Shown here: one piece after another, positions 46,971 through 56,382 of the stretch
How positions within the stretch are numbered: the first letter of the stretch is position 1
How the letters are laid out: every line of letters starts with the position of its first letter
Origin: Aestuariivirga litoralis
Lineage (GTDB): Bacteria; Pseudomonadota; Alphaproteobacteria; Rhizobiales; Aestuariivirgaceae
NCBI RefSeq assembly: GCF_015714715.1
Contig: NZ_WAHS01000002.1
Location: 558,001 to 622,000 of the forward strand
Length of the DNA stretch: 64,000 bases
Direction: 5' to 3'
Program-made: the position numbers and the translations under genes
The notes under the pieces: generated by a model
What the model was told of the DNA's origin: nothing
What the model saw: the letters and a program-made list of their open reading frames with translations, nothing else
The model's database searches: none

Positions 46971-48074
46971 TTACTCCTTTTCCTCATAGGCAACAGCCTC
47001 TGAATCAAGCAAGGCGAGGGCCTTATTCTGCTCAAAGGTGATGTTGGTGGATGTGCCGGCCGGAGGTGGCGGGTTGGAGACGTCGTTGCGCACTTCAGCA
47101 GAAAGCTTGTGGCCCTTCTTGTCGCGCATGAACACGGTGGCAAAATTGCCCTCGAAGGACACGCCTTCCACCGTGACGGGAAGCGAATTGCTGCCAGCCC
47201 TGGGCTTGGCGGCAAAACCCATATGTTCAGGGCGAACATAGAGCCGGCATTTGGAATTCTTGTCCACGCCTTCGCCCAGCGTCACAGCAAATTCACCCAC
47301 TTCGGTCTTGAATTTGCCTTCGCCTTTGGAACTACTGCTAACCTGACCGGTGAACTTGTTGTTCTCGCCGACGAAGGACGCCACAAAGCCATTGGCTGGA
47401 TTGTTGTAGATTTTCTGCGGCACATCTACTTGCTGGATCTTGCCGCGGCTCATGACCGCCACGCGGTCAGACATCGCCAAGGCTTCGCCCTGATCGTGGG
47501 TGATGTAGATGAAAGTCACATTGGTGCGCTTCTGGATGGCGCGCAGCTCAGCGCGCATATGCTGGCGCAGCTTCAAGTCCAGTGCGGAAAGCGGCTCGTC
47601 GAGCAGCATCACTTCCGGTTCCACGGCAAGTGCGCGGGCAATCGCCACGCGCTGGCGCTGGCCGCCGGAAAGCTGCGAGGCAAAACGGTCGCCCACGCCG
47701 GGCAGCTCAACCAGGTTGAGCAGCTCTTCGGCCTTTTCACGGCGCTTGGCCTTGCTCACGCCGCGCACTTCAAGGCCGAATGAAATATTCTCCCATACCG
47801 TCATCAACGGAAACAGTGCGAGATTTTGAAAGATCATGGCCGTCGGGCGCTTGTTAGGCCCGATGCCCTTCATGTCCTTGTCGCCGATCAGCACCTTGCC
47901 CTGCGTCGGCTCGATGAAGCCCGAGACCATGCGCAAGATGGTGGTCTTGCCGCAGCCCGATGGTCCGAGAAAGGAAAAGAATTCGCCGGGATTCACTTTG
48001 ACAGATACGTTGTCGACCGCGCGGTAATTGGCGAAATCCATCGTCACGTCGTTCAGTTCAACACTTGCCGTCAT
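46971..48074 (-). CDS. ABC transporter ATP-binding protein, PotA-type
   Basis: 367 residues. Walker A GPSGCGKTT, Q-loop IFQNLALFPLMTV, signature LSGGQRQRVAIARAL, Walker B VMLLDEPLSALD and the H-loop THDQGEALAMSD are intact. Residues 240-360 form a TOBE-type regulatory domain (SKCRLYVRPEHMG), as in polyamine, iron and maltose importers. It energises the two permeases downstream and follows the binding-protein gene after a strong hairpin. Confidence 0.95.
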   Translation of the reverse strand: MTASVELNDVTMDFANYRAVDNVSVKVNPGEFFSFLGPSGCGKTTILRMVSGFIEPTQGKVLIGDKDMKGIGPNKRPTAMIFQNLALFPLMTVWENISFGLEVRGVSKAKRREKAEELLNLVELPGVGDRFASQLSGGQRQRVAIARALAVEPEVMLLDEPLSALDLKLRQHMRAELRAIQKRTNVTFIYITHDQGEALAMSDRVAVMSRGKIQQVDVPQKIYNNPANGFVASFVGENNKFTGQVSSSSKGEGKFKTEVGEFAVTLGEGVDKNSKCRLYVRPEHMGFAAKPRAGSNSLPVTVEGVSFEGNFATVFMRDKKGHKLSAEVRNDVSNPPPPAGTSTNITFEQNKALALLDSEAVAYEEKE

Positions 48075-48147
48075 ATCCCTCGCCCCAAAATAGAATGCCC
48101 CATGACTATTGCTGTTTTGATCCGGCTCATCAAGCCGTCTTAATAAA

Positions 48148-48174
48148 GACGGGGCGGCAACCTGCCGCCCCGTC
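48148..48174 (-). terminator. Intercistronic hairpin between the binding-protein and ATPase genes
   Basis: GACGGGGCGGCA and TGCCGCCCCGTC form a perfect twelve-pair stem with a three-base loop, followed on the minus strand by TTTATT. It probably ends most transcripts after the binding-protein gene or protects its 3' end, so that binding protein is made in excess over the membrane subunits. Confidence 0.72.
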
Positions 48175-48194
48175 CATGTTCACTTGCGCAAATA

Positions 48195-49355
48195 TTATGC
48201 AGACTTCCACTTGTCGGCATATTCGCCGCGGGTCTTCGTCCACCAGGCTGGCTGAGCCGGCCACCACCAGAGCTTGGTGAGGGCATCGCCCGGATAGGCG
48301 GCTGCGTAGAACTTGGACACAGCAGGGTCCATCAGCTCAATGCCGCCCTTGCCGACCGGATTTGCCTTGAAGTCCGAAGCCCAGGCAGAAGCGCCTTCAG
48401 CGGTGGAGATGAACTTGGCGAATTCATGCGCCTGGTCCACGTTCTTGGCATTGGTCATCAGCACGAAGCCTTGGCTCCAGCCGAATGCGCCTTCCTTCGG
48501 CGCGATGAAGCCGTAGCCCTTGTCGGCCAGGTTTGCACCGGTCGAATCCCAGGTCAGGCCAAGCTCAGCACCATTGGTGAGGAACGCGCCCTGTGCTTCA
48601 TTTTCCGAAGCCCAGAACTGGGCAACGTTCTTCTTGTGCTTGATGGCTTCAGCAAGGGCGATGTCCCACAGCTTGCGCATGGTGGCTTCGTCCTTGTAGC
48701 CATCGGTCCAGGGCTGCGGCAGCTTGCCGGCAGCATCGAGAACGCGGCCCATGGCGGACAGCGAAGAGTGGCCGCGCAGGGTAACCTTGCCGACATACTT
48801 GTCGTCGAACAGGTCAGCGAGGCCGATCTTGCCATAGGTGCCATCAACGGTCTTGGTGTTGAAGGTCAGGGCTTCGGTGCCCCAAACCGACGGAACCCAA
48901 AGACGCTTGCCACCGATTTCGGAAGCATCGCCAGCCTTCGAGCCGGGAACGCCGTCCAGGTAGTTGCCGGGAGCCAGCTTGGAAAGATCCCAGGCCTGAA
49001 CGACGCCTTCAGCATTCCACGACGGCAGCGCATTCACAGTCGGTTCCATCACGTCGACGGCACCGGCCTGAATGGCGGTCTTGGAATCAGCCAGCATCAC
49101 GTCTTGGTCAGCAGCTTCCTTGAAGTTCACCTTGATGCCAGTGGCCTTCTCAAACTTGGCCATGGAGTTGGTCTTCAGGCTGTCATAGCCAGCCCAGCCT
49201 TCAAAGTTCAGTTCGCCTGAGGAAGAGAACGCGTTCTCAACCGTGAGCGGAGCAACAAAGCCAACAGCGCCAATGGCAACTGCAGACTTGAGCAGGCGGC
49301 GGCGCGACACGGTAGCGGCGCGAACCAGTTCCTGCGTAGGGGTCAGTTTTGTCAT
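48195..49355 (-). CDS. Extracellular solute-binding protein, PotD-type, Tat-exported
   Basis: 386 residues. A twin-arginine signal (TVSRRRLLKSAVAIGAVGFV) is followed by a PotD-like fold: LNFEGWAGYDSLKTNSMAKF, TGIKVNFKEAADQD, LWVPSVWGTEALTFNT, FGWSQGFVLMTNAKNVDQA. Classical PotD proteins use the Sec route; Tat export points to folding or cofactor binding before export. Cargo could be a polyamine, but the co-transcribed enolase-superfamily enzyme points to an organic acid or betaine-like compound. Confidence 0.93.
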   Translation of the reverse strand: MTKLTPTQELVRAATVSRRRLLKSAVAIGAVGFVAPLTVENAFSSSGELNFEGWAGYDSLKTNSMAKFEKATGIKVNFKEAADQDVMLADSKTAIQAGAVDVMEPTVNALPSWNAEGVVQAWDLSKLAPGNYLDGVPGSKAGDASEIGGKRLWVPSVWGTEALTFNTKTVDGTYGKIGLADLFDDKYVGKVTLRGHSSLSAMGRVLDAAGKLPQPWTDGYKDEATMRKLWDIALAEAIKHKKNVAQFWASENEAQGAFLTNGAELGLTWDSTGANLADKGYGFIAPKEGAFGWSQGFVLMTNAKNVDQAHEFAKFISTAEGASAWASDFKANPVGKGGIELMDPAVSKFYAAAYPGDALTKLWWWPAQPAWWTKTRGEYADKWKSA

Positions 49356-49716
49356 GTTTGAACTCTCCTCGATAATACCGTCAATCTTGTCCAGCTCATG
49401 CCGGATGGGGCGATATTAGCTTCGAGCATGACTCTTTTGTGACACTGTTGCAATGGGGGTAAGACCCTCACGCATGGCGTGGCACCAACAGCATTGCCAG
49501 GCTGGCCGCATGGATTTCAACCCGAGGGCAAGGAAAACGGCAAGCCGCCTAAAACCGCGCCAGCAATCGCCGTGGAATTGATCAGAGGTGGAATTTTTCC
49601 ACCTGAAATCCACATATGTAGAAACCTGAAACGGTTATCCAAGGCCACCAGAACGCGACTGGGCAGCCACCCAGAGCTGTATTCCGGGGTTTTTCCTGAC
49701 GAGGATTTAACTCTGC
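49356..49716. other. 361-base gap between leuB and the transporter operon
   Basis: No convincing gene: short frames here lack family features and ribosome-binding sites. It must hold the promoter of the transporter operon and the end of the leuB transcript. The only clear structure is the inverted repeat listed at 49586. Confidence 0.6.
49586..49604. repeat. Perfect inverted repeat, possible operator
   Basis: AGGTGGAA and TTCCACCT are separated by three T residues. It lies 231 bases upstream of the binding-protein start and 112 bases after the leuB stop. The dyad could bind a dimeric regulator of the transporter operon; the lack of a GC-rich stem makes a terminator less likely. Confidence 0.4.
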
Positions 49717-50826
49717 TTAAGCCAGAGCTTGGATTTCCTGAAGGATCGCTTCACCCATTTGTGAAGTGGTGGCGTTGGCCGGCTTGTCACCGGCGATATC
49801 CTTGGTGCGCAGGCCCTTGGCCAGCACCGCAGAGATCGCCTGATCCAGCTTGTCGGCCCATTCGCCTAGGCCGAAGGAGTAGCGCAAAGCCATGCCGAAA
49901 GACGCGATCATGGCGATCGGATTGGCCGCACCCGTGCCGGCAATATCAGGCGCTGAACCATGCACCGGCTCATAGAGCGCCTTGCGGCGCTTGGTCTTGG
50001 CATCGGGCGCGCCCAGCGAGGCGGAAGGCAGCATGCCCAGCGAACCGGTCAGCATGGCGGCTACGTCAGACAGCACATCGCCGAACAGGTTATCAGTGAC
50101 GATCACATCATATTGCTTCGGCCAGCGCACCAGCTGCATGGCGCAATTATCAGCCAGCACATGCTCCAGCTGGATCGAGGAATACTCTTCCTTATGCACG
50201 CGGGTGACGATCTCGTTCCACAGCACACCGGTCTTCATCACATTGCGCTTTTCCGCTGAAGACACTTTGCCCTTGCGCGTCTTGGCCAGTTCAAAGGCCA
50301 CGCGCGAGATGCGCTCGATTTCGAATGTGTCATAGACTTGCGTATCGATGCCGCGCTTCTGGCCATTGCCCAAATCGGTAATAGTCTTCGGCTCGCCGAA
50401 ATACACACCGCCTGTGAGTTCGCGCACGATCAAAATATCGAGACCTTCGACCACATCCTTCTTGAGAGAAGACGCATCGGCCAGTGCCGGATAGCAAATG
50501 GCGGGGCGCAGATTGGCAAACAGGCCGAGATCCTTACGCAGACGCAAGAGACCTGCTTCTGGACGCACATCATAAGGCACCTTGTCCCATTTGGGTCCAC
50601 CCACGGCACCGAACAACACGGCATCGGCTGCCATGGCCTTTTCCATATCGGCTTCGGAAATTGCCGCACCATGCGCATCATAGGCGCAACCGCCGACCAG
50701 ACCTCGATCGGTGTTGAATGACGCGATGCCTTTGGCCTTGAACCAGGCCAGGATCTTTTCAACTTCGGCCATCACTTCAGGGCCAATGCCGTCGCCAGGA
50801 AGCAGGAACAGATTATAGGAAGCCAT
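49717..50826 (-). CDS. leuB: 3-isopropylmalate dehydrogenase
   Basis: 369 residues with [54 protein letters not shown] and [20 protein letters not shown]. It oxidatively decarboxylates 3-isopropylmalate in leucine synthesis, using NAD and a divalent metal bound by the [12 protein letters not shown] aspartates. It is a single gene here, as is common for leuB in Alphaproteobacteria. Confidence 0.98.
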   Translation of the reverse strand: MASYNLFLLPGDGIGPEVMAEVEKILAWFKAKGIASFNTDRGLVGGCAYDAHGAAISEADMEKAMAADAVLFGAVGGPKWDKVPYDVRPEAGLLRLRKDLGLFANLRPAICYPALADASSLKKDVVEGLDILIVRELTGGVYFGEPKTITDLGNGQKRGIDTQVYDTFEIERISRVAFELAKTRKGKVSSAEKRNVMKTGVLWNEIVTRVHKEEYSSIQLEHVLADNCAMQLVRWPKQYDVIVTDNLFGDVLSDVAAMLTGSLGMLPSASLGAPDAKTKRRKALYEPVHGSAPDIAGTGAANPIAMIASFGMALRYSFGLGEWADKLDQAISAVLAKGLRTKDIAGDKPANATTSQMGEAILQEIQALA

Positions 50827-50884
50827 GGCACTCTCTCATCCAAATTCGGGGATGAACTAGCGGCTGGCCATGGCTTATGCAAGC

Positions 50885-50915
50885 AAAACGCGCCCGGCGG
50901 GAGGCACCGGGCGCG
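50885..50915 (-). terminator. Terminator after the CsbD-like gene
   Basis: CGCGCCCGG and CCGGGCGCG form a nine-pair stem; on the minus strand the right arm is followed by TTTTG. It lies between csbD and leuB. Confidence 0.75.
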
Positions 50916-50935
50916 CGTAAGCGAAGACGAAGACC

Positions 50936-51148
50936 TTAGAGTGAGTCCACGCCCTTCTTAAAATTGTCTGCCGCATTCTTGACGGCATCCTTGGCGTTTC
51001 CGACGGCCTTCTGCGCCTTGCCCTTCAATTCCTGGGCTTCGCCCTCGGCGCGCAGGCGGTCATTGCCGACAGCCTTGCCAATGCCCTGTTTCACATTGCC
51101 CGCAGCTTCATTGGCGTAGCCGGCGGCTTTATCAGTTGCTGAACCCAT
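50936..51148 (-). CDS. CsbD-family stress protein
   Basis: 70 residues from the ATG at 51148, preceded by CAGGAG; a longer frame to 51304 has no support. The sequence is the classical CsbD pattern of alternating Gly, Ala, Lys and Glu ([40 protein letters not shown]), probably a helical bundle or disordered when free. CsbD is a general-stress gene in Bacillus and is widespread in soil bacteria; its function is unknown. A strong terminator follows. Confidence 0.92.
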   Translation of the reverse strand: MGSATDKAAGYANEAAGNVKQGIGKAVGNDRLRAEGEAQELKGKAQKAVGNAKDAVKNAADNFKKGVDSL

Positions 51149-51287
51149 GATGGAAACTCCTGTAATGAATGCGCCGCTCGATTGCGCGGCACTGCATTGG
51201 AAACGTCCCAACACAGGGAGAGTTCCGTCAATTGCATCAGCCTCACGGGGCATGGCACCAAACTGGAATCTCGGATAATACGAGAAC

Positions 51288-51956
51288 ATGTCCCGTATTC
51301 TCATTCCTTCCGGTGGCCCTTCGGCTTGGCAGCAGTTTCTTGCAAAACCAGATCTTCAATGGGTCACCGGCTACAGTGCCCGTACCATCGCTCACGCATG
51401 GGAGGCGCAGAAAGGATGGCCTCCGGAAGTGTCAAAAATCCTCGAAAGTGCTCTCGGCCCAACTGAACTCTTGTTAGCTATCCCTGAACACAAGACACCC
51501 CTTCCGGGCGGCCAGAGAGAAAGCCAATCTGACGTCTTCGTCATCGGCCGTCACCAGCAGGGCATTATTGCCTGCACGATTGAAGGCAAAGTCAACGAGC
51601 CGTTTGGCCCGACGATTGCCGAACAGATGAAAGACGCCTCGCCAGGCAAGGTGGCCCGTCTCGATTATCTATGTAAAGCGCTGGGCCTCGATGAATGCCC
51701 GCAGGATGTGCATTATCAACTTCTTCATCGCACCGTCTCGGCACTGGTCGAAGCGGATAGATTTGCAACCAAATACGCAGCGATGATTGTGCATTCCTTT
51801 TCCCCGGAGAAGCGATGGTTTGAAGCGTTTGAACGCTTCGTCGCCTTGCTGGGAGGAACTGCGGTTTCCGGTGTTCCAACTCTATTGACGACCCCGGCGG
51901 GACTTCAACTTGTCCTGGGCTGGGCTTGCGGTGATCCGCGCCACCTACAGGCATGA
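51288..51956 (+). CDS. DUF6946-like protein with a PD-(D/E)xK-type motif
   Basis: 222 residues. The start [20 protein letters not shown] and [18 protein letters not shown] match the uncharacterised DUF6946-type family. Residues D82 (SDVFVIGR) and E99-G-K101 (CTIEGKVNE) have the spacing and surrounding hydrophobic strands of a PD-(D/E)xK nuclease core, suggesting a nuclease-like fold. It is divergent from the csbD gene and stands alone before tRNA-fMet. Family assignment is from memory of conserved segments; nuclease activity is inference. Confidence 0.65.
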   Translation: MSRILIPSGGPSAWQQFLAKPDLQWVTGYSARTIAHAWEAQKGWPPEVSKILESALGPTELLLAIPEHKTPLPGGQRESQSDVFVIGRHQQGIIACTIEGKVNEPFGPTIAEQMKDASPGKVARLDYLCKALGLDECPQDVHYQLLHRTVSALVEADRFATKYAAMIVHSFSPEKRWFEAFERFVALLGGTAVSGVPTLLTTPAGLQLVLGWACGDPRHLQA

Positions 51957-51971
51957 TGAACAATATTGCCA

Positions 51972-52011
51972 ACAAAAAAGCCCGCCATCGCGCGAAGCGA
52001 TAACGGGCTTT
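51972..52011 (-). terminator. Terminator of tRNA-fMet
   Basis: AAAGCCCG and CGGGCTTT pair, with an inner ATCGC/GCGAT stem. On the minus strand it ends in a run of six T residues five bases after the CCA end of the tRNA. Confidence 0.88.
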
Positions 52012-52015
52012 GATT

Positions 52016-52092
<77 letters not shown>

Positions 52093-52377
52093 TCAAAGGA
52101 TGTTGGGCGGCTTGTAACAGCAGCTCCTCAGAAAGGAAACCCCCGTCACAAATCTTTTTTATTCGCCGCAAAACCCCGTTACCACCCTATTTGGGCAGCA
52201 TTTTTGCCATTGCAAGACAGCTCAGTAAGCCTCTGTTAATTCAATTCTTTGTTTCCGAAAGGGTTTCGAAACCAGTCCCGCGTAAGGTCATTCTCACGAC
52301 ACGCGTTGGGGCAACACAGCCTAGTGTCAGGGGCCTTCCGGGATTTTGTACTGCGTACTCGGATACCAGTTTGTGAG

Positions 52378-52408
52378 AAGGGGAGCGGCCGGGTTGGGCG
52401 CTCCCCTT
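52378..52408 (-). terminator. Terminator hairpin after the FAD-dependent reductase gene
   Basis: AAGGGGAGCG and CGCTCCCCTT form a perfect ten-pair stem with an eleven-base loop, eight bases beyond the stop. The T-run on the minus strand is weak (TTCTC). The 285 bases from here to tRNA-fMet contain no gene. Confidence 0.65.
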
Positions 52409-52415
52409 TGCATTT

Positions 52416-53630
52416 TCAGGGCCGCAACAGCGACTTGAGCTGGAAGGCCGGATCGGCCAGTTGCTCCGCCGCAGGCTTGGCCTGTTTGGCAATCAGCATT
52501 TCCGCCATCTTAATGTCGCGCCCCACCGAATTGCCGAGGCCAATGCCGCTGGCCCCCATCAAGGTGCCATCTTCGGCCAGATGAAACAGCACCAGCACAT
52601 CGGCCGAGCTTTGCCGCGTGATGGTCTTCGGGCCCATATCGGCCATGCCGGCAATCTGCAGTGACAGATCATATTGATCCGACCAGAACCACGGCACGGA
52701 AACATGGGCTTTGGCGCCGCCCAGCATATTGGTGATGGCGGTGGCCGCCTGTTCCTGCGCCGAGCGCCAGGCTTCCAGCCTGATACGCCGCCCGCCGAAC
52801 AGGCCATGTGGGAAAGAGGCGCAATCGCCTGCCGCATAAATATCGGGATCAGACGTCCGCATACCGGCATCGCAGGCAATGCCATTCTCAATGGCGAGAC
52901 CGGCATCCTGCCCCAGCTTGATTTCGGGCGATGCGCCGATGCCGGCAATGATCGTGTCTGCCGCAATCTCGCGGCCATCATTCAGCGTCACACTTGTGGC
53001 CGACATGCCGGCAATGCCGACGCCCGTAACCATATCCACACCCGCCTTCACATGCGCATCATGCACGATCTTGGCGATGGGTTCCGGCACGCCGCGCATC
53101 AGGATGCGGGGCTGGGCTTCAATGAGCGTCACGATGCAGCCGCGCTTGATCGCCGATGAGGCCAGCTCCAGTCCGATGAAGCCACCACCGATGACGACGA
53201 TGCGCTTGCCCGCGGTGAAGCGGCTGCGCAGTTCCAGCGTGTCGCGGTGATCTCTTAAAGTGAGCGCATGTTCACCACCCGCCATCGGCAGGCGGCGCGG
53301 CTTGGCACCGGTGGCGAGCAGCAGCTTTTCATAGGGCAGCTTGCTGCCATCGCCCAAGATCACTTGCTTGGCCGCTGCATCGATCTTCTGCGCATGGGTG
53401 CCGAGCTTTGTATCTACCTTCAACGAGGCCACGATATCGGGCTCCAACAGCCAGACAGGTGAAGGCTCCGCTTCCTCCATGATCGAGGCTTTGGACAAGG
53501 GCGGCCGGTCATAGGGAAGATGCAGCTCTTCACCGATCAGGGTGATCGCACCCTCATAGTCGCCCGCCCGCAGATTGATGCAGGCCCGCGCGCCGGCCAT
53601 GCCAGCGCCAATAATTACCATTCCAGTCAT
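52416..53630 (-). CDS. FAD-dependent ferredoxin/rubredoxin-type NAD(P)H reductase
   Basis: 404 residues with two Rossmann motifs, VIIGAGMAGARACINLR for FAD and IVVIGGGFIGLELASSAIKR for NAD(P)H, the YDRPPLSK segment, DIYAAGDCASFPH near the FAD C-terminal site, and a reductase C-terminal domain (WFWSDQYDLSLQIAG). This is the family of ferredoxin reductases of cytochrome-P450 and dioxygenase systems. No ferredoxin or oxygenase gene is adjacent, so its electron partner is elsewhere. Confidence 0.92.
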   Translation of the reverse strand: MTGMVIIGAGMAGARACINLRAGDYEGAITLIGEELHLPYDRPPLSKASIMEEAEPSPVWLLEPDIVASLKVDTKLGTHAQKIDAAAKQVILGDGSKLPYEKLLLATGAKPRRLPMAGGEHALTLRDHRDTLELRSRFTAGKRIVVIGGGFIGLELASSAIKRGCIVTLIEAQPRILMRGVPEPIAKIVHDAHVKAGVDMVTGVGIAGMSATSVTLNDGREIAADTIIAGIGASPEIKLGQDAGLAIENGIACDAGMRTSDPDIYAAGDCASFPHGLFGGRRIRLEAWRSAQEQAATAITNMLGGAKAHVSVPWFWSDQYDLSLQIAGMADMGPKTITRQSSADVLVLFHLAEDGTLMGASGIGLGNSVGRDIKMAEMLIAKQAKPAAEQLADPAFQLKSLLRP

Positions 53631-53669
53631 GTGAACTTTCTCGGTCGAAGGGATGAAAACATGGCAAAT

Positions 53670-55067
53670 CTACCGCGCACTGGCAATGCGGGCCAGCGCC
53701 GCCTTGAGCAGTTTTTCCGCCTCATTCTGCGTCTTTGCTTCCACATAGACGCGGAATTCCGGCGCGTTGCCCGACGGGCGCAGATGAATGATAGAACTAT
53801 CATTCAGCATGACGCGCAAACCATCAAGCCGATCAACTTTTGCCATCGTGCCGAACGGGCCGAAGAAATCAGCGAGTGCTGCATTATCCTGCAAGCGCGA
53901 CATTAAGCTTTGCGATGACGTGAGTGGGAAATTCTCCAGCCTGTCAGCCAGCGCAACAGGCAACGCAAAGCCTGCAGCAAATCCCGAAACCGGGCGTTTC
54001 GCTTTTCGCGCTGCAGCCAGAATGGCCAGGATCGGCAGGAAACAATCGCGCGTGGGCAAGGCCGTGAACGTGCCATTGCCAAGTTTGAAATTGGAGAGTG
54101 TGAAGAACCCACCATTAGCCTCAAACCCCACAATGGCTTTCGCCGCGCGCTTCTTGGCTTTGAGCATTTCATCAATTACGAAAGGCGACCCGACTTTGCT
54201 GCGGATCGCAGGCTTCTTCATATGCGCATCCAATCCCGAATTGGATGTGATCGGCGTCACCACTGTCTGCGCCTTCAGGAAGCGCGCTGTAATCAGCCCG
54301 ACCAGATCGCCACGCAGCACCTGACCTTTTTCATCAGCCACCAATGGCCGATCCCCGTCACCATCGGCGGAAACGATGGCATCAAATCTTCCGCCCGCAC
54401 ACCAGCCCTTGATGAGCGCTAGTGTCTCATTTGAGACCGCTTCCGTATCAACCGGAATGAACACATCAGACCGGGCCAGCGCAACAGCTTCAGCGCCCGC
54501 TTTTTCCAGCAGGCTCACCAGCATGTCGCGCGCCACGGTGGAATGTTGATACACACCAACCCGCATGCCTTTCAGCGGCTTGTTCGCGAAGGCCGAAACA
54601 TAACGCGCGACAAACTTTTCCGGCGTGCCCTCCTTCTTCGAAATCTTTCCAGCCTTCGCAGGCTTCAGCTTGGCCACCCCGGCAACAATCGCCTGCTCAT
54701 CCGCCTTGCTGATCTCGCCATCAGGCCGGTAGAATTTGATGCCGTTACGATCAGCCGGAATATGCGATCCGGTGATCATGATCGAAGCGCGTTTCTTGCG
54801 CATCGCTTCAAAGGCCAGCGCCGGCGTCGGCACCGCGCCATAGAAAATTTCTGCCATGCCTTCGGCGGCCAAAGCCTGCGAAACATTCTCATGCAGTGCC
54901 GCACTCGACGCGCGGAAATCATGGGCCACACCCACAGCATCGCCCGCCTTCATCAGCCGCTTCGTCTTCAAATGTCGGACGAAGGCACGCACATGGTCCA
55001 CGCTCGGCGCGCCGATCAAATCTTCCGCCAGGCCGCGCAGACCACTGGTTCCGAATTTGGCTGTCAT
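53670..55067 (-). CDS. Phosphomannomutase/phosphoglucomutase-type phosphohexomutase
   Basis: About 465 residues from the ATG at 55067, which begins the family start TAKFGTSGLRGLAEDLIG; upstream starts at 55094 and 55148 are possible. The phosphoserine loop reads TGSHIPADRNGIKFY, the metal loop SADGDGDRPLVADEKG, the sugar-binding loop GFEANGGFF and the phosphate-binding end RPSGNAPEFRVYVEA. It interconverts hexose 6- and 1-phosphates for glycan precursors. The divergent serine hydrolase gene starts 62 bases away. Confidence 0.9.
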   Translation of the reverse strand: MTAKFGTSGLRGLAEDLIGAPSVDHVRAFVRHLKTKRLMKAGDAVGVAHDFRASSAALHENVSQALAAEGMAEIFYGAVPTPALAFEAMRKKRASIMITGSHIPADRNGIKFYRPDGEISKADEQAIVAGVAKLKPAKAGKISKKEGTPEKFVARYVSAFANKPLKGMRVGVYQHSTVARDMLVSLLEKAGAEAVALARSDVFIPVDTEAVSNETLALIKGWCAGGRFDAIVSADGDGDRPLVADEKGQVLRGDLVGLITARFLKAQTVVTPITSNSGLDAHMKKPAIRSKVGSPFVIDEMLKAKKRAAKAIVGFEANGGFFTLSNFKLGNGTFTALPTRDCFLPILAILAAARKAKRPVSGFAAGFALPVALADRLENFPLTSSQSLMSRLQDNAALADFFGPFGTMAKVDRLDGLRVMLNDSSIIHLRPSGNAPEFRVYVEAKTQNEAEKLLKAALARIASAR

Positions 55068-55129
55068 GCCGCGAGGGGTTACCGGAAAGCCCATTGCAAT
55101 AGCAAGCCTGCCAAAGCATCTTGGACGGG

Positions 55130-56257
55130 ATGACAAGTCCAAAAGCAACGCTCGCCAATTGGCGCACGGCGCCGTTCAGTCAATGGGCCTTTGGCCATGT
55201 GGATGAACTTATTCCCGTGGCCACCATCGCCGCAGCGCAGCCTGCAGAACTTCCACTTGGCGCAAGCTTGAACACCGCCGCGATTGCGTCTTTCGACGAA
55301 ATACTCGCAGAAACTGAAACCGATGGCTTCATGGTGTTGCAAGGCGGCAAAATCATCCATGAATCCTACCGTCACGGCGATGCGAAGACACGCCACATCC
55401 TGTTTTCAGTCAGCAAGCCAGTCACCGGAATCCTCGCCGGCATCCTCGTCGGGCAAGGCAAGCTCGACCCTGAAGCCCTTGTCACGCGCTATGTGCCCGA
55501 AGTCAAAAACTCAGCCTATGGCACAGCCACAGTGCGCCATGTGTTGGACATGACCGTCGGCGTTTCATTTGGCGAAGACTATTTCGACACCAAGGGCGCC
55601 TTCGCCCACTACCGCGATGCCATGCTGTGGAATCCACCCAATCCGGATTTCGGCGGCCAAGGCCTGCACGCCTTTCTCGCCACGTTGCCACCCAATGGAA
55701 GCCCGCATGGCGAAGCCTTCCACTACGTTTCACCGAACTGCGATCTTCTCGGCTGGATTGTCGAACGCGCCGGCGCAGCACCCATCGCGCAGTTGCTCTC
55801 CGCGCTGCTATGGAAACCCATGGGCGCCGCCCACGATGCCTATATCACCGTTGATGCCCAGGGCGCATCGCGCACCGCTGGCGGCATGTGCATGACCTTG
55901 GCTGACATGGCCCGCTTCGGTGAACTGATCCGTCTGAACGGCAAGGCTCAAGGCCAGCAGATCGTGCCGGAAAGCTGGATTGCCGACATCTGGCACAAGG
56001 GCGATCCCGTCGCCTGGCAGAAAGGCGACATGACGGGCCTGTTCCCCCAAGGCCGCTACCGCTCGCAATGGTATGTCTCGGATGAAAAGCGAACAGCCCT
56101 TTGTGCCATCGGCATCCATGGCCAGTGGATTTATATCGACCCGAACGCCGAACTGGTTATCGCCAAACATTCATCCCAGCAAACCCCCGAAGACACGCGC
56201 CTCGAATTGCTGAATCTCACTTTGTTTGAGGCGATCGCCGCCAGCCTGAAATCCTGA
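55130..56257 (+). CDS. Class-C beta-lactamase-related serine hydrolase
   Basis: About 375 residues without a signal peptide. The SxxK motif is SVSKP (serine at about residue 93), the tyrosine motif lies in FHYVSPNCDLLG, and TAGGMCMTLADMARFGELI is typical of the 6-aminohexanoate-dimer-hydrolase (NylB-like) and esterase group rather than true AmpC. The late IGIHGQWIYIDPNAELVIAK completes the domain. The lack of an export signal argues for a cytoplasmic esterase or amidase. The ATG at 55130 was preferred to a TTG at 55121. Confidence 0.9.
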   Translation: MTSPKATLANWRTAPFSQWAFGHVDELIPVATIAAAQPAELPLGASLNTAAIASFDEILAETETDGFMVLQGGKIIHESYRHGDAKTRHILFSVSKPVTGILAGILVGQGKLDPEALVTRYVPEVKNSAYGTATVRHVLDMTVGVSFGEDYFDTKGAFAHYRDAMLWNPPNPDFGGQGLHAFLATLPPNGSPHGEAFHYVSPNCDLLGWIVERAGAAPIAQLLSALLWKPMGAAHDAYITVDAQGASRTAGGMCMTLADMARFGELIRLNGKAQGQQIVPESWIADIWHKGDPVAWQKGDMTGLFPQGRYRSQWYVSDEKRTALCAIGIHGQWIYIDPNAELVIAKHSSQQTPEDTRLELLNLTLFEAIAASLKS

Positions 56258-56267
56258 GCAACAAAAC

Positions 56268-56342
56268 TGGAGCGGGCGGTGGGAATCGAACCCACGACAT
56301 TCTGCTTGGGAAGCAGATGTTCTACCACTGAACTACGCCCGC
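56268..56342 (-). tRNA. tRNA-Gly (CCC)
   Basis: 75 bases including encoded CCA. The acceptor GCGGGCG pairs with CGCCCGC; the anticodon loop TTCCCAA gives anticodon CCC; GTGGGTTCGATTCCCAC forms the T-arm and TTCAGTGGTAGAA the D-arm, as usual for tRNA-Gly. Confidence 0.97.
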
Positions 56343-56354
56343 TGATTGAGAGAC

Positions 56355-56382
56355 GTTCTAGCGGTTTTCTGCGGCGTGTCAA
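56355..56382 (-). promoter_or_regulatory. Promoter of tRNA-Gly
   Basis: On the minus strand TTGACA is followed after 16 bases by TAGAAC, and the mature tRNA 5' end lies 12 bases further on. The -35 element is a consensus match. Confidence 0.6.

Noticed and set aside
49416-50099. Frames in and beyond the leuB-transporter gap, on both strands
   Set aside because: They lack recognisable domains, one runs antisense into leuB, and codon use is not gene-like.
52262-52273. Palindrome GGTTTCGAAACC between tRNA-fMet and the reductase gene
   Set aside because: Short, isolated and without position-dependent support; could occur by chance.
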